DNA from: Chondrosia reniformis
Lineage: Eukaryota > Porifera > Demospongiae > Chondrillida > Chondrillidae
Direction of reading: 5' to 3'
NCBI GenBank assembly: GCA_947172415.1
Contig: OX359191.1
Location: 6,076,001-6,140,000 of the forward strand
Length of the DNA stretch: 64,000 nt
How positions within the stretch are numbered: the first letter of the stretch is position 1; each line of letters opens with the position of its first letter. The notes under the pieces were generated by a model. It worked only from the letters and a program-made list of their open reading frames with translations, did not search any database and was not told the DNA's origin. The translations under genes were made by a program, and so were the position numbers. Positions 1-23,700 of the stretch are shown in pieces.

Positions 1-1474
1 GCAGACAGCTTTTCATTGAAGACATGATTTCTTCAGTTCTGTCTATTGAACAAGACAGTTATTTAGTGCACCAGTTAGGCTATGAGTGTGGACTGCCATA
101 GTTTTAGTTGACATGGAAACTGGGAATTAGCTAGACTTGTTGGTGACATAAGCTAGTTCCAAATTCATTTTCTATTTAAAGCTCACACCTCGGCTGAACT
201 CTCACCTAAATATAAAGCAGTTTAATCTAATTGAAAGCATTCTCCATCACATATCCAGAGCTGACTGTTTACAAACTGTCCTTGAGAAGCCATAAAGTGG
301 ATGGGTAGCTATTGTGCATTAGCATGCTACAATGTGTAAGGATGACAACGTGAAAACTGTAATGGTGCAGTTTCCTACTTCAGGTGTTGGACCTAATCTA
401 ATTTGATTTTTATCTAGTTCTGGTATTCCAGTGTATCTACGTATATTAAAATTGTGACAGTGAATAATTGTAGCAGTGTAGCCTCAGTGTATCTATACGT
501 AGTATACACCTTGCTGTATATAAGTATAAATGATGGCCAATGTAAAGGAGTAACTTAATTTCCCTACTTGTATAGCTATTGGACATGCCCTGTACATAAG
601 GTGCGTAGGTCAGTGTACGTACTTACTTCCCATTTAAAACCTACCTCCATAGCAACTGGCTTTACATGGCTTTAAAGGGATTTCTAAATTATTGAGAAAA
701 TCTTGCTAAGGTCAAATCAGCAGGTTTTTTGGTGTCCTGTCATGTTGGCTTCTCTTTGTAGTACTATGTTAGCTAAGGTTGAATGGCACCTTAACAATAG
801 AAGACAGAAGAAATCCATACACTGTTGTCTTAACAACCATTTTGTAGTTTTTCCTACTAATCATTTAAAACCAAATCAAAGGCTATGAAGTATACTGTAC
901 CTGCGGGACCATGTAATCTAGGTCAATGTAGAAGGTTGAAGGTTTTACAAACTATAAACTGTAATGAGTTTTGTATCCCTTCATGGATCAAATTGTGATA
1001 ATTGGCACCTTAATGGATTGACTTCAAAACATTTCTGTTTCTAGATGTGGTCATTAGGTTTGTTTTTCATGTTGGAAACAAAGTACTTTTAAAGGTACAT
1101 TGTCTCTACAGAAGCATATGTATTTATATACGTACATACCATAATACCTACATAGGTACGTACATAGGTATTTATCATGTAGAAATGGTAGTTATCCTGT
1201 TTCACTTCTCATATTGGTGGCTCCAACATACACAATCAGTGCCTACAAGTACATGTGCATATGTACAGATGAAAGGCATCTACCGCTCATCTAAAAGGAA
1301 ACTTACAATGCAGTATATACGTACATACAAGAAAAATCTAATACACAATTATCCTACATGCTATGTCTATTCTGTACAAGAGCTTATACGGGCACTAAAC
1401 CTGAAGAAAGCTTTGGATGAAGATACAGGAGTCTTTTCTTCCTTCTTTTCCCTTCTTTCATCTTCTTCTCCACT

Positions 1475-1520
1475 GGGTCAGACCGCCATTTCTGGGAATT
1501 TCACCCTTCATCAGTGATCC
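1475..1520 (-). ncRNA. Hammerhead-like motif, repeat family C (copy 1, partly decayed)
   Basis: Read on the minus strand, the core CTGATGA and GAAA are both present. They are separated by a short GGG/CCC hairpin with an unpaired A on each side. The outer strands GGATCA and TGACCC pair imperfectly as stem I. The stem III segment no longer forms the ACAGCTGT palindrome seen in the best family member. It lies in a dispersed repeat whose flank continues from 1370 to about 1570. Activity is doubtful; common descent with the other family C copies is clear. Confidence 0.4.
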
Positions 1521-1764
1521 TGGGAGTCTTTATCTTTTTCTTTATCTTGATCTTCTGTGAATCCTTGGCATACATACAAGCACACGAAGACATTACAGCC
1601 TGTATGCAAAGCTTCACTGGAGGAGCCATGAATAATCATTTCCCTACATGCTGCCATCGTGCAATGCCTACCCTGTTCTATATTAAAGAGCCTATAGGGA
1701 ACTAAACCTGGTAAGAGCTTCGGATGCAGATACAGGAGTCTTCTCTTTCTTCTTCTGCTCCACT

Positions 1765-1810
1765 GGGCCAGGCAGTTGCTTCTGGGAATTCCACCCTTCA
1801 TCAGTGACCC
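1765..1810 (-). ncRNA. Hammerhead-like motif, repeat family C (copy 2)
   Basis: On the minus strand, stem I strands GGGTCA and TGGCCC pair over six positions (one G·T). CTGATGA is intact, stem II is GGG/CCC, GAAA has become GAAG, and stem III is degraded. The predicted cleavage base before the second stem I strand is C. It sits about 290 bp from copy 1, in the same orientation, so the two repeat units are nearly in tandem. Confidence 0.4.
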
Positions 1811-1994
1811 TGAGAAACTTTTTCTTCTTCTTGTTAATGTGTGAACCCATGAGCTAGTACCGTAACCAGTTACCAGAGGCACCACCTCAGGGAACCATGC
1901 AATCTCACAGTAACTCTACAATACACTCATTACATGTATACGTATGTATGTATGTGCAATAGGGAGTAATTTTAGTTGCGTTCAGTATGATAGA

Positions 1995-2146
1995 TAAGTT
2001 TATTGGAGCTATCTGCAACGAAAATTGAGCTACATAGATTGAACGTTTTGACCCGTAGGTCTTATTGCTGATGAAGACCTACGGGTCGAAACGTTCAATC
2101 TAGCTTGATTTTCGTTGCAGATACGTAGCTCCAATTAACTTATCTA
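1995..2146 (+). repeat. Foldback miniature element carrying a hammerhead (family A)
   Basis: The ends are inverted repeats: a block starting AGATAAGTTTATTGGAGC at the left is mirrored at the right end, and the GCAACGAAAATT block is also mirrored. The middle holds a second, almost perfect inverted pair around the GACCCGTAGGTCTT segment. A fragment of the right end occurs alone at 34761–34806, which shows that the element is dispersed. No coding capacity is seen. Confidence 0.7.
2064..2099 (+). ncRNA. Type I hammerhead ribozyme motif (family A)
   Basis: The order is that of a hammerhead open at stem I: ATTG (2064–2067), CTGATGA (2068–2074), an extra A, GACC/GGTC stem II with a TACG loop (76–79 and 84–87), GAAA (2088–2091), and a two-base-pair self-complementary stem III (ACGT). 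The cleavable T (2095) follows, then CAAT (2096–2099), which pairs with ATTG. Such tiny stem III type I forms are known to work best as dimers. An alternative long hairpin, pairing roughly 2033–2062 with 2075–2104, would compete with the ribozyme fold. Confidence 0.68.
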
Positions 2147-2406
2147 ACGTATGTATGTACATATACTCATGAAATATCTCAGACACTCTCACTTACTGAA
2201 TGTGGTGAAGGACAGTGCCTCATCGCAAGGTGTCTGGTTGTAGGTTGGTGTACATGAATTCCTCACCACGTGGAATGTTTGTGTAGTTTATGAGTATTCT
2301 ATTCTTCTTTAATGGGAGTAGAATGAGAATGGTACTTCAGGAATGTCTCATTCTGGTGGGTTACCCACAGTGACCAGATGTCTAGATCACTTAGCCTCAT
2401 CTGTTA

Positions 2407-2712
2407 TGCACTATTGGATATATTAATATAATGTCTGTATACTAGTTGTATAATATCTGTATACTAGGTGTATAATGTCTGTATACTAGTTGTATAATGT
2501 CTGTATACTAGATATATAATATCTGTATACTAGTTGTATAATATCTGTATACTAGTTGTATAATAACTGTATACTAGTTGTATAATATCTGTATACTACG
2601 TAGTTGTATAATGTCTGTATACTAGTTGTAAAATATATGTATACTAGTTGTATGTATAGTAGTTGTATAATGTCTGTATACTAGTTGTATAATATCTGTA
2701 TACTAGTTTTGT
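2407..2712. repeat. 22-bp minisatellite (TAATATCTGTATACTAGTTG-like)
   Basis: About 13 imperfect copies of a unit near 22 bp, each holding CTGTATACTAG. Copies vary at a few positions and one is shortened. The array lies in presumed BRSK intron DNA. Confidence 0.85.
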
Positions 2713-5700
2713 AATACCCATATACCAGAGAATGAAAGTGCTGGAACTCTGTAAGCACAGGCATGATATTCAAGCTGTACCTAATGTTAGACCTGATACA
2801 GTTACAATATAAGTAGGTCATCTCTTCCATATTATGTTGTATGTCTTACTTGACCCTGTAGCCATAGTAGCTTCAATTGTTAGTTGATCTATTGAATCCC
2901 TACAAGTGTATTGAGGTATTGATTATGTTATTGTAGTGCATTGAATTGAAATGTGCTATTGAAGTGCTGTGTGTGTGGACTGTGGTTGTGAATTTGTTGA
3001 CTTATTAATTAACAGGTATCCAGCCTGATTGAACCTGCCCTTCCAGTATCCTTGTGGTATTCAAGTGGTAAACACACTTTCAAAACATTTGCAAACATTT
3101 CTTCATCTTATCATCTTATCAGTAAATGATATGTTAAAATGTTAAACATTTGAGGGGTGGATATGGAAGGTTATAGGTCAATTTTGAGAAATTATTTAGC
3201 CAAACAAACACTGTACAATGGGAACAGTCACTCTGTCTGATGATGCCTTTACTTTGTATTTTCCAACACACTACCAAAAGAATACATATGTAATTATGGT
3301 GTCTAAAACTGCCACTGTAGACAAACCTCTCAATGTTCCATTATTCTGTGTTATGTAAGTGGAGTGAGGTAAAGTGGAGTGAAGTGTACATATATAGTTC
3401 CACTCCTTTAGAGTAGACCCTAGTAACAGTACTATTCCAAGCCTTTGATCTCCAGTATCATGCCTGACTCTAAGTTCCTCCCTCCCTGTTGACTTTGTGG
3501 GTGCCTGATAAGCAGAAGCTATACAAGATGGCGACTGAGTGTTGAATAGACTTATTTACATGTACTATTGTACCTGTTAAATGCTGAATAACTTAATGGC
3601 TGAGATTGTGTGAGAAAGTGTCACCAGTATTCCAATACACACTTTGTCTCCCTTTAAAGAACTGTAAGCTATAGACAAAGTGTTATTGAAGAATTTAATG
3701 GAATATCTATAGTCTTCTTGTCAGAAATTATCATAGAAACAGTGTTCCAGAGATGTCCTGAGTAAAGATATATTTACCTTATAAAGTTTACCTTGAAATT
3801 ATAACTTGTTATTGCATGAAGGAGAATTACCTTATGTCATCTATTGAAGTAGATAATTCATTATAATAATGAATAAAATCATATATTCCAAATATGGAAG
3901 TTCTATTTGACTTTTGCAACATTTCAGCTTCTTGTCTAGTAAACACAATTTAATGTTTTGTTGAAGTTATGGATAGATCCCAATGGTGCCAGTTTCATTT
4001 CACTTCAATTCACCCACGGGCAATATATTGATTGTAACACCGTCTCAATGTAATTTTCAGCTAAGGGCTACATACGTACGTACACATACACATGCAGTGC
4101 ATTATGTTATACAGGTATGTACATACATCAAACATATACGTACAATATATGCATACACATAGTGGATTTGCTTGAAAAATTGTACCAGTTTTGCCTGTAC
4201 CTACCTACGTACATACATAATGGTGTTCCATATACCCTCCCTCTAATTAATGTCAATCTATCCAGTTTTTGATTAGTTTGTATGTTGTACAGATGTGTTT
4301 TTCTCATCTAGATAGCCACCTACATATATAATCAAGTTATTACTGTTATGATCCTCCTAATTAGTTCTGATGAGCTTGAACCTTGAGCTAAGAATTCATA
4401 AAGCCTATCCATTCACTTAATTAGTCTACTGGTCTATGAGGATGTGGTTTAGAGATTTGTCTGAATTCTACCATGATATCACATTCTCCTCTCCTCTGAA
4501 ACCACATTAAGTGGAGTTTAAAAGATTGGGATTTGTTCAATTGCCTGCACCTGTGGTGGTTGGTAGTGTATGTATGTACATTGAAATTATTTGTACTGTA
4601 CTGAGCAATGCTGTACACAGCAAATATCAATATTTGAGCATCCCCAGATTTCCATTGAATGCTCACCTTTTATAAGATAGACTACATGCGTATGTTGTTC
4701 AATTCTGTATGGATTTACATGTGCCCACACTATTGAAGTAAATAAAAGAAAATACTCCTTTCAAGTGTTGGCAGCCCTTGTACATCTGTCCCAATCATTG
4801 TATCTGTACATTATTGTTGAATGGCTATTGTCCAATAGACAATAAAAGACAATTAAACTGACTTATACTTGTTACTTTCAAGTAATTAGGAAACCACTTG
4901 ACTGGAATGAGAACATTGTATATCTTTGTACAGCCAGTATGTATGTCTATGTACATTTAAAAGTACAAGTGGACATGCTCAAGGTTATTGTAACTGTATA
5001 TGTATAATATATCACATACGTATATACGTACATATATACGTATAGAGAACGGAAGAATACATATACGTACGTAAATATGTGCCTAGTACATAAACCTATG
5101 TATGTATGTATACTAGCGTAATATGCTCAAGAAATTATTCAATTATCACCACAGCCATTGCACAGGTGAAGTGCTATATATATACCCTTCCCATACACTC
5201 TGGTTTGCTATTGTATGCATAAATGGTAATATTATCTATAGCATGCTATACATTCTAATAGAAAGTATACATATATATATATATATATACGTATATGTAC
5301 ATTTCTTTTAACTACGTATCTTGTTATGCATCTTATTAATTGTATCCGTTTCAACAACCAAAGAAACAAGCTTGATTGGTTGTAGAGGAATTGCATGTTA
5401 AAGGTTTCAATTTTAAAAATATATCTGTACCTAACAAGGAGTGCTGAACCACAAATTATGCATATGAAAATCTAATATACCATTTTCCTACATGCTATGC
5501 CTATTCTGTAAAAAGCCTATAGGGGAACTAAATGTGAACTATATGTACTACATAAAGTGCCACTAAATTCTTGTGCACATAGTAGCCTGAACTTATACCC
5601 CCTACCTCTTCTTGTGCGTAAGCCTCCATCTTTGTGCCTAAAGCAGGTACGTAAGGGTAGAAGTGATGTACCTAGTATAATATATCTCTTCTGTAAACAG

Positions 5701-6835
5701 TAACTTGAAACTATGTTTTCTTCATTTCTGGCTGTAGGGGAGCCTCTAGATTAGAACTATAATTATATGTGTTTCATGGGGAAGGAATTCCTCGAATTGA
5801 AGTGTTTCATAGTGTACGTATATACTGTGACCCAGGTGGGTGTCTTGCATACTGGTTGTAGAAATTCTTAGACTAGTGGGTTTGAAAGTGACCATTGTTA
5901 ATGAAATATTATGAATGATGTATTAGGAAATAAATTACAAAAGAAATAATTGTTCTTAGCTGTGAATATGTATACATAAATGTGCATATTTAATTTGATT
6001 CCTTAAAATGGCTGCAAATTAAATATCTTCAATTCGAATGTAACTCAGAAGCTGTAGGTATCATATGGCTTCTGAGTTAGTTGAAGCATTACCTTAGGAG
6101 TTACAGACCTGTTCTGCTGCTGAAGACATCTTGGCTTCATTTATTCAGCCCATGTATGCGTAGCTGTAATCTGGCAATTGAAGTAGTTTCATAATTCTTT
6201 ATCTAAGTACCTGCCAATTCTGTGTTATCTTTGGTAGATACTGTATAATTATAAAATGTCTTTTATGTCCAATTTTGAACACACTGTAACTGGTCTAACC
6301 TTTAACCCTCTAACCATGGTAACCATGGTAATATGAGCTTAGGAAGTAAGCCATGGTGTGTGAATACCTTTCATGGCATTTGAAGGGGCTGATCTTGTGA
6401 TGTTCTTGTTTAAAATAACAGAAGATCCCTTTGATCAATAAGCTCTAACATTGTTATGCATATGCTATCTACCTTACTAGCTGTGATCTAAGAGTACGAA
6501 TAACTTTGTTGTGAGAACTACCACTCAGTTGTCAAATCCTATTCGTTAGTTAGTTGGTGCTGGCTAATGGGCTTGTCCTCCCTCGTTCTGTACATGCTTA
6601 CGTACCACTTGGGCACTGTGTAACTCAGATATATTATACAGACAACATACACATAAATATGGGAGGTATATATTTGAGCATCAGCTGAAGAAGACGTACA
6701 TACGTATATGACACCTTCTGAGATATTGTATTGTAGCTGTGTAGACCATCTTCCAGATACGATCATGTACATACGTACAGTACAGCGCATACATATACGT
6801 ATGAGTATACATATTATTTACAGTACAATGTACAT

Positions 6836-7085
6836 GAAAAATCTAAGATACCATTTTCCTACATGCTATATGCCTATTCTATAAAAAGAGCCTATAGGGG
6901 AACTAAACCTAAAGAGAGCTTTAGATGAAGATACAGTAGTCTTTTCTTCCTTCTTTTCCCTTCTTTCATCTTCTTCTCCACTGGGTCAAACAACCGTTTC
7001 TGGGAATTCCACCCTTCATCAGTGATCCTGGGAGTCTTTGTCTTTTTCTTTATCTTGATCTTCTGTGAATCCTTGGCTTACATAA
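6836..7085 (-). repeat. Dispersed repeat family C, near full-length copy with hammerhead-like core
   Basis: One of at least eight related copies in this window (others near 1370–1570, 1680–1840, 5460–5530, 22560–22760, 22890–23100, 58575–58740, 61890–62025, plus end fragments upstream of two pore-former genes). Shared landmarks are CTACATGCTAT, CCTATAGGG, CTTTGGATGAGGATAC, the CTGGGYCA stem strand, CCCTTCATCAGTGA and a tract rich in CTTTTTCTTT. The length is about 250 bp and there is no open frame. The hammerhead-like part reads on the minus strand. Confidence 0.7.
6983..7028 (-). ncRNA. Hammerhead-like motif, repeat family C (copy 3)
   Basis: Minus strand: GGATCA, CTGATGA, A-GGG-loop-CCC-A, GAAA, a possible ACG/TGT stem III, T, then TGACCC. 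The core residues are complete. Stem I pairs at three positions next to the core, then has a mismatch. The A opposite A at the base of stem II is non-standard, so catalytic ability is uncertain. Confidence 0.42.
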
Positions 7086-7655
7086 TGTAAGTCTACAATA
7101 CTTGCGCAGTTGTATTATTATTTTGCTACTGGCCTATTTGGAGATTTGTAAAACTAACTACTGTTTAAACTTCCTACTTTTGAAGTTAAAGGAATGCAAC
7201 TAGAAGTTGTTATTGAGAGATCAGTTTTCAAAAAGTGTATGGCTACAGGTTCATAACATAGACTAGGTAGGGATGTACATTAATGATATTCATAGCAAAT
7301 TAATGGTATTCATAGATACACACTTGGAATTTTGTTATTTTAATTTTCAGTTATTGCAGACTGCTAGACCTTATTGGGACTGTGTACTTAATACTTAAAT
7401 GGTAGACTGGATCAAATGTTGTTTGTTTTCATTACCAAAAATGATGTTAGAAGTAGGAATGGTAGTGTTGACCAGTGACTAGTACATCTGCAAAAAGTAA
7501 CAAAACAAGACAATGTTGTTGTTTTCAGTATATGTACATACGTATATTAGTTAAAGGATAATACGTATGTGCATATACTAATCATATATGTACATCTATG
7601 TTCAATACAAGCATATTTATAGCATTCTCTGTGCCTTTCCTCTGAAATCTCTCAG

Positions 7656-19190
<11,535 letters not shown>

Positions 19191-20745
19191 CAAGAAGCGC
19201 AGGGTAACTGCAACTTCATGACGCAAGCAATTAATGAATATATTCTATGTCTATTTTTGTCCAAGACAATTGTGAATTTCCTAATTGTGCTAAATTTAAC
19301 ATTTTTTGTATTTGGCATTTCACAAACTCTTTGTTCCTGTAAATAGTGTAATTTGTTGTTTGCACAATGAGAACTTATTCATGCAAAGTTATGTAAAGTA
19401 AAATTCTATTTGTCTATTTATTTTTGTTTTGCTCTATGTACACATTGGCTATTACCCAAATGAACACAGTTTTGCCAACTCAGCCTTGTGCTCCAGGGTT
19501 GTGTGAGATATTGGCTGTAATTTGCTCATATCAAAGGGGGAGCATGGAATCTACAGCCAATGTTTTAGCAGGCGTCGGTCATGATGGGCAATCAGAACCT
19601 CTTATTACTGACCCTCATGTGTTATATATATTTAGAGCACTGATATAACAACCTGCAGCTCTTCTTCCACTGTGAAGACTTCTGTAAAGTATCTTGATAC
19701 TTGCATCAATAGCTTAATTTGATTCATTTGACTTGTGCAAGATTTTACTAGTTCTCGTCATAATCAAGAAATTGAACTCCAAGTGGTCTTTCCACAAAAT
19801 CTTACCCTTTCTTCCTTTTTCGTTTTACTTTCCTCCTTTTCTCCACCATGTGTCAGATCTATGCAGAATTGACACCTGTATGAGCTATCCAATACCCTTG
19901 GAAGATCATACTGTATCTACCGGATCCGTAGCCCCCTTTTAATGTAGAAATTCAACATGTGATTGTCAAGCTTTTTAGGATTCGTTCAGGTACAAAGTAC
20001 AGCTATGAATTATGGGATTTTGATTAAACTGCAAGGCAAACCTAAATACTTGGTGACATGCCTAAAAACTAACATTTAAAAGCTGAATTTAATTTAGAAG
20101 TGGCCCAATTAAAAAGTAATGCATTGAGTTTATTGAATAAGAATCCTATTATGTTGCTGACAAATAAGGTGCATGTTAACATGTATTATATATGAGGGAG
20201 GCACTGCTATAGCTTAGTGGCAGAGCAACTGGTGGTCATAACCAGCTGTCCTGGGTTTGATTCTCAGCAATTACTTCTTTCAAGTTTTCCCTCTTCATGA
20301 TGTTTGACTGATTATAATTACTTGTGGTTTGATTATCACTTCGATTATTCATACAAAATATAACAATATACATATTTGGGATATATCTTATCATTTCTCA
20401 GGCAGATGATCTATATCTTTACTAATTAGTATGAATACATACTAATTATATATAATAGGAGAAATTTAAGGTGTATGTATACCATATTAAACATTGCTTC
20501 TTTTGTGCTTTCCTCTTCGTGATGTTCGAGAGTGATTATTTGTGGTCTGATTAATATTATCACTACAATTATTAGACATGAATAATCTACATGCGCTGCT
20601 ATATGGTTTCAAAAAGCATGCCATTATGCTGCAATAGTTGCGTAAGAATAGAATCTTATTTCGTAAGCCTAGAGTTACCGATAACATGTGGCATGATCTG
20701 AGGTCATGTGTATAGATTTTTATTCCTCTGGAAAAATCTTTAGAA
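19191..20745. other. Intergenic region between BRSK and ethanolamine kinase
   Basis: No coding exon is recognised. The BRSK stop codon ends at 19190. The region holds a tRNA-like sequence at 20204–20275 and otherwise AT-rich DNA. The short open frames within it have no family features. Confidence 0.6.
20204..20275 (+). repeat. tRNA-like sequence, probable tRNA-derived SINE head or tRNA pseudogene
   Basis: An internal A-box (TAGCTTAGTGG at 20210) and B-box-like GGGTTTGATTC (20253) are spaced as in a tRNA. The D-arm and the T-arm (CTGGG/CTCAG with a seven-base loop) fold. The anticodon region has a CTGGT/ACCAG stem but the loop does not give a standard anticodon position, and the acceptor strands do not pair. 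It is therefore not a working tRNA; a SINE promoter is the likely origin. Confidence 0.45.
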
Positions 20746-23700
20746 ATGGCATTATCCGTCTTCCACGAACGCTTTTTAGACAAAGGATTCAAAGTTCCTT
20801 TCGTTCCCGTAGAAGTAAAGCCTGTTGATTACGAACAAGGAGCCTCCAAGGTTGTTGCAGAGATCGAAGGCAATAGATTAGAAAAGCGATTAAAGTTCAA
20901 CGTCTTTTCTGGCGGCTACACAAATACAGTCATAAACGTAATGTCTAAGAAGGATAAATATGTCTTCAGGATTTATGGAGAAAAGACAGACTTATTCATA
21001 AATAGAGAAGATGAATTGCTGAATAGCCTTTACCTTGGTAGTTGGGGTTTAGGCCCCAAGATCCTGGCAGTATATCAGAACGGTTTCTGTGCCGAGTTAG
21101 TAGCTGGTAAAACACTTGATCCGAGGGATACGGGGAATTGGCAAGTTTCAGAGATTATAATACGAGGTGTCGCTAAGCTTCACTATGAGAGCCAAAGGCT
21201 TGAGAAGAAGGATAGCGAAGAAGCGTTGTTGAAGAAGACCTTTCTGGGGAGTTGGCTTGATTTGATTCCTAATAGCTTGAACACACCTGAGGACAATCAA
21301 AGGTACGCCACACTATCTTGGCCTTTAGTTAGTAATAATTACATTCAGACACACTTGATGCTAATATTCTAGTCAGTTAAACACTCCTTTCATATCCTCA
21401 TATAGTCATAGAAAGATTTAATCATATCGGTTCAATCAAAGCAAACCCGGGAGCACGAGTTTTATGCTATAGTTTGTTTATTGTATAAGTTGAAGAGTGA
21501 TGTATTTATTCGTTGGGTTACATGTTTGCATATTGATACATGATGCGTACTTGCTGACGTAAAGTAGAAGTAGTTTATTGTAAAAAGCTAGCTAACTAAG
21601 GGACCACAGACAAGCACCTGAATCAATTAACTTTAAATCTTAAATGTCATTTGGTTGTTGTGGCAACAGAGAGAAGATTAGCTATAGAATAGGCTTAAAG
21701 GGTATCCTTACGAACAGGTTGCCTTTCTTGAGACAATGGTCAAACCCTCACTTAGCCTAGAAATATAAAAAGACTCAATTTGTACAAGAAACAGCACTGG
21801 TAGACCAACTGCTAAGAAACATGATGATTGAGCACTGTCTTTTTGTCATGAGTATCAATGTTTAATGCCCAACAGTGTATGCTTATCAATTTATGAAAAT
21901 TGAAAAGGTGGCAGTTACCTTTAATGAACCCGATTACCTCATACTTACCTCACTCAGGTAGCTTATTACCTAGTTCAGAAAATTAATCATAAATGACAAT
22001 TTAGAACTTGCATCTGCTGGCATAAGCTTGCATGTAATTGCTAGTTCATTGAAGAAGAAAAGAAATGAATTTTGGAAATGGGCCTATTGCTGGTTAACCA
22101 CTTTGCTAATACTGTAGAACATCAACGCATTTTGACAATTTGACCAGAGCAGTTAAATGACTGTAAATAATCGAATGTAACCGAAAATTGCTTCATTATT
22201 GGGTGTTAATTGATAATACATTGAATTGGGCGGCCATGTTTTTTGGGGCCATCCCTACTGGGTAATGGTTAAATTGATCCACATGTCACCCTCTTTTGTT
22301 CTATTATTGCCATTGTACATTGATAACACTACAATGTATCCATAATACGTAGGCTAGAAGATATCATAATGGAATTTGGTCCCTTTCCTGATGTGTGTTC
22401 TAATATGCTGAATCTCATCGACAAGCTTCAGTCACCTGTGCAATTCTGCCATAATGATCTCTGCTGTGGCAATGTGATTTATGACAGCAAAGAAGGTAAA
22501 TCATTTCAATTGCTTCACCATGTGTAAAGCTTACATCAGCAAAACATATGCTTAATGGGCAATGTAGGATCTAAGGATTCAAAGAACTTCATGAAAGACT
22601 TCCAGGGTCACTAATGAAGGGTGATATTCCCAAAGACAGCTGTGTGGCCCAGTGGAGCTAAAGAATGAGGAGAAGACTCTTGTATCCTCATCCAAAGCAC
22701 TCAGTTCCCTATAGGCCTTTTACTGTAGAATAGACATAGCATGTAGGAAAACGTTTTAGATTACGTATGGAATAATCCTCAGGATATGCATATTGCTAAT
22801 CAAAGAATGTATTGTATATTATCGCAAATTGGTTAAAGTGTGACTTTTCACAACAGCTAGCTCTGAAAGTTGTTCATGTTTCATATACAAACATGAATAA
22901 TCAACACACCATTTTTCTTACATGCTATACATCTACTTTAGAGTAAAAGTCCTAAATCTAGTGAGAGCTTTGGATGAGGATACAAGAGGTTTCTCCTTTA
23001 CTTTTCTTCTTCTCTGCTGGGCCATCCTTTTACCCTTCACTGGGCCAGACAGCTGTTTCACTCTTCATCAGTGACCCTGAATCTTTGTTTTCTTCTTATG
23101 TAAGTATGTGTATAGTATTTGCAATACAATTATTGACTTCATTGACTAAACCTTATACCACCAAGGCATGTCACTTGGAATTACCTGTACTGATTTGTGT
23201 GCCACTTCTGCATACATACGTACGTATTTCTATGTAGACAAAATACGGTTTGTTGACATGGAGTACTCTGGATACAACTACAGAGGTTTTGAAATAGCTC
23301 ATCATTTCTGTGAATTTGCAGGTAATCTTGTTTTAGATGTTCTTTGTATAATTGCAGGTTTTCCTGTTCAACAAATTGAGAATATCTCTATAATAGTACT
23401 TTGTAGAATTTCCTTTTTGCTCAAATTGTACACATCTGTTGTATGTATATGAGCAAGTTTGTGTATCATTTATAAATTTCATTTGTACAAATTGTTCTTG
23501 AAGGGGTTGACAAACCAGACTATGACTTATTTCCAAAAAAGGAATTTCAATTGAGGTGGATCAAGAGATATTTAGAGGAAATGGCTGTGCTTAATGGAAA
23601 AGATTCATCTTCTGTAACTGAGCAAGAAGTTTCGGACTTGTATTTTGAAGTGCAGCATTTTGTGCCTGTAAAGTTTGAATCGAACATGATATTTGCTGTT

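Larger units (their letters stand above)
1..7655. other. Probable 5' intron DNA of the BRSK gene; no exon found
   Basis: No open frame here resembles a protein family I know. The first recognisable exon, at 7656, begins inside the kinase domain with an acceptor in phase 1, so at least one exon encoding the glycine-rich loop lies upstream, either outside the window or too short for me to see. The stretch is AT-rich, with many TACGTA-type palindromes, a 22-bp minisatellite, one hammerhead foldback element near 2 kb, and several copies of a second ribozyme-like repeat (1.4–1.85, 5.5 and 6.8–7.1 kb). Confidence 0.5.

Noticed and set aside
3236-3260. CTGATGATGCC as a hammerhead core
   Set aside because: No GAAA partner or stems nearby.
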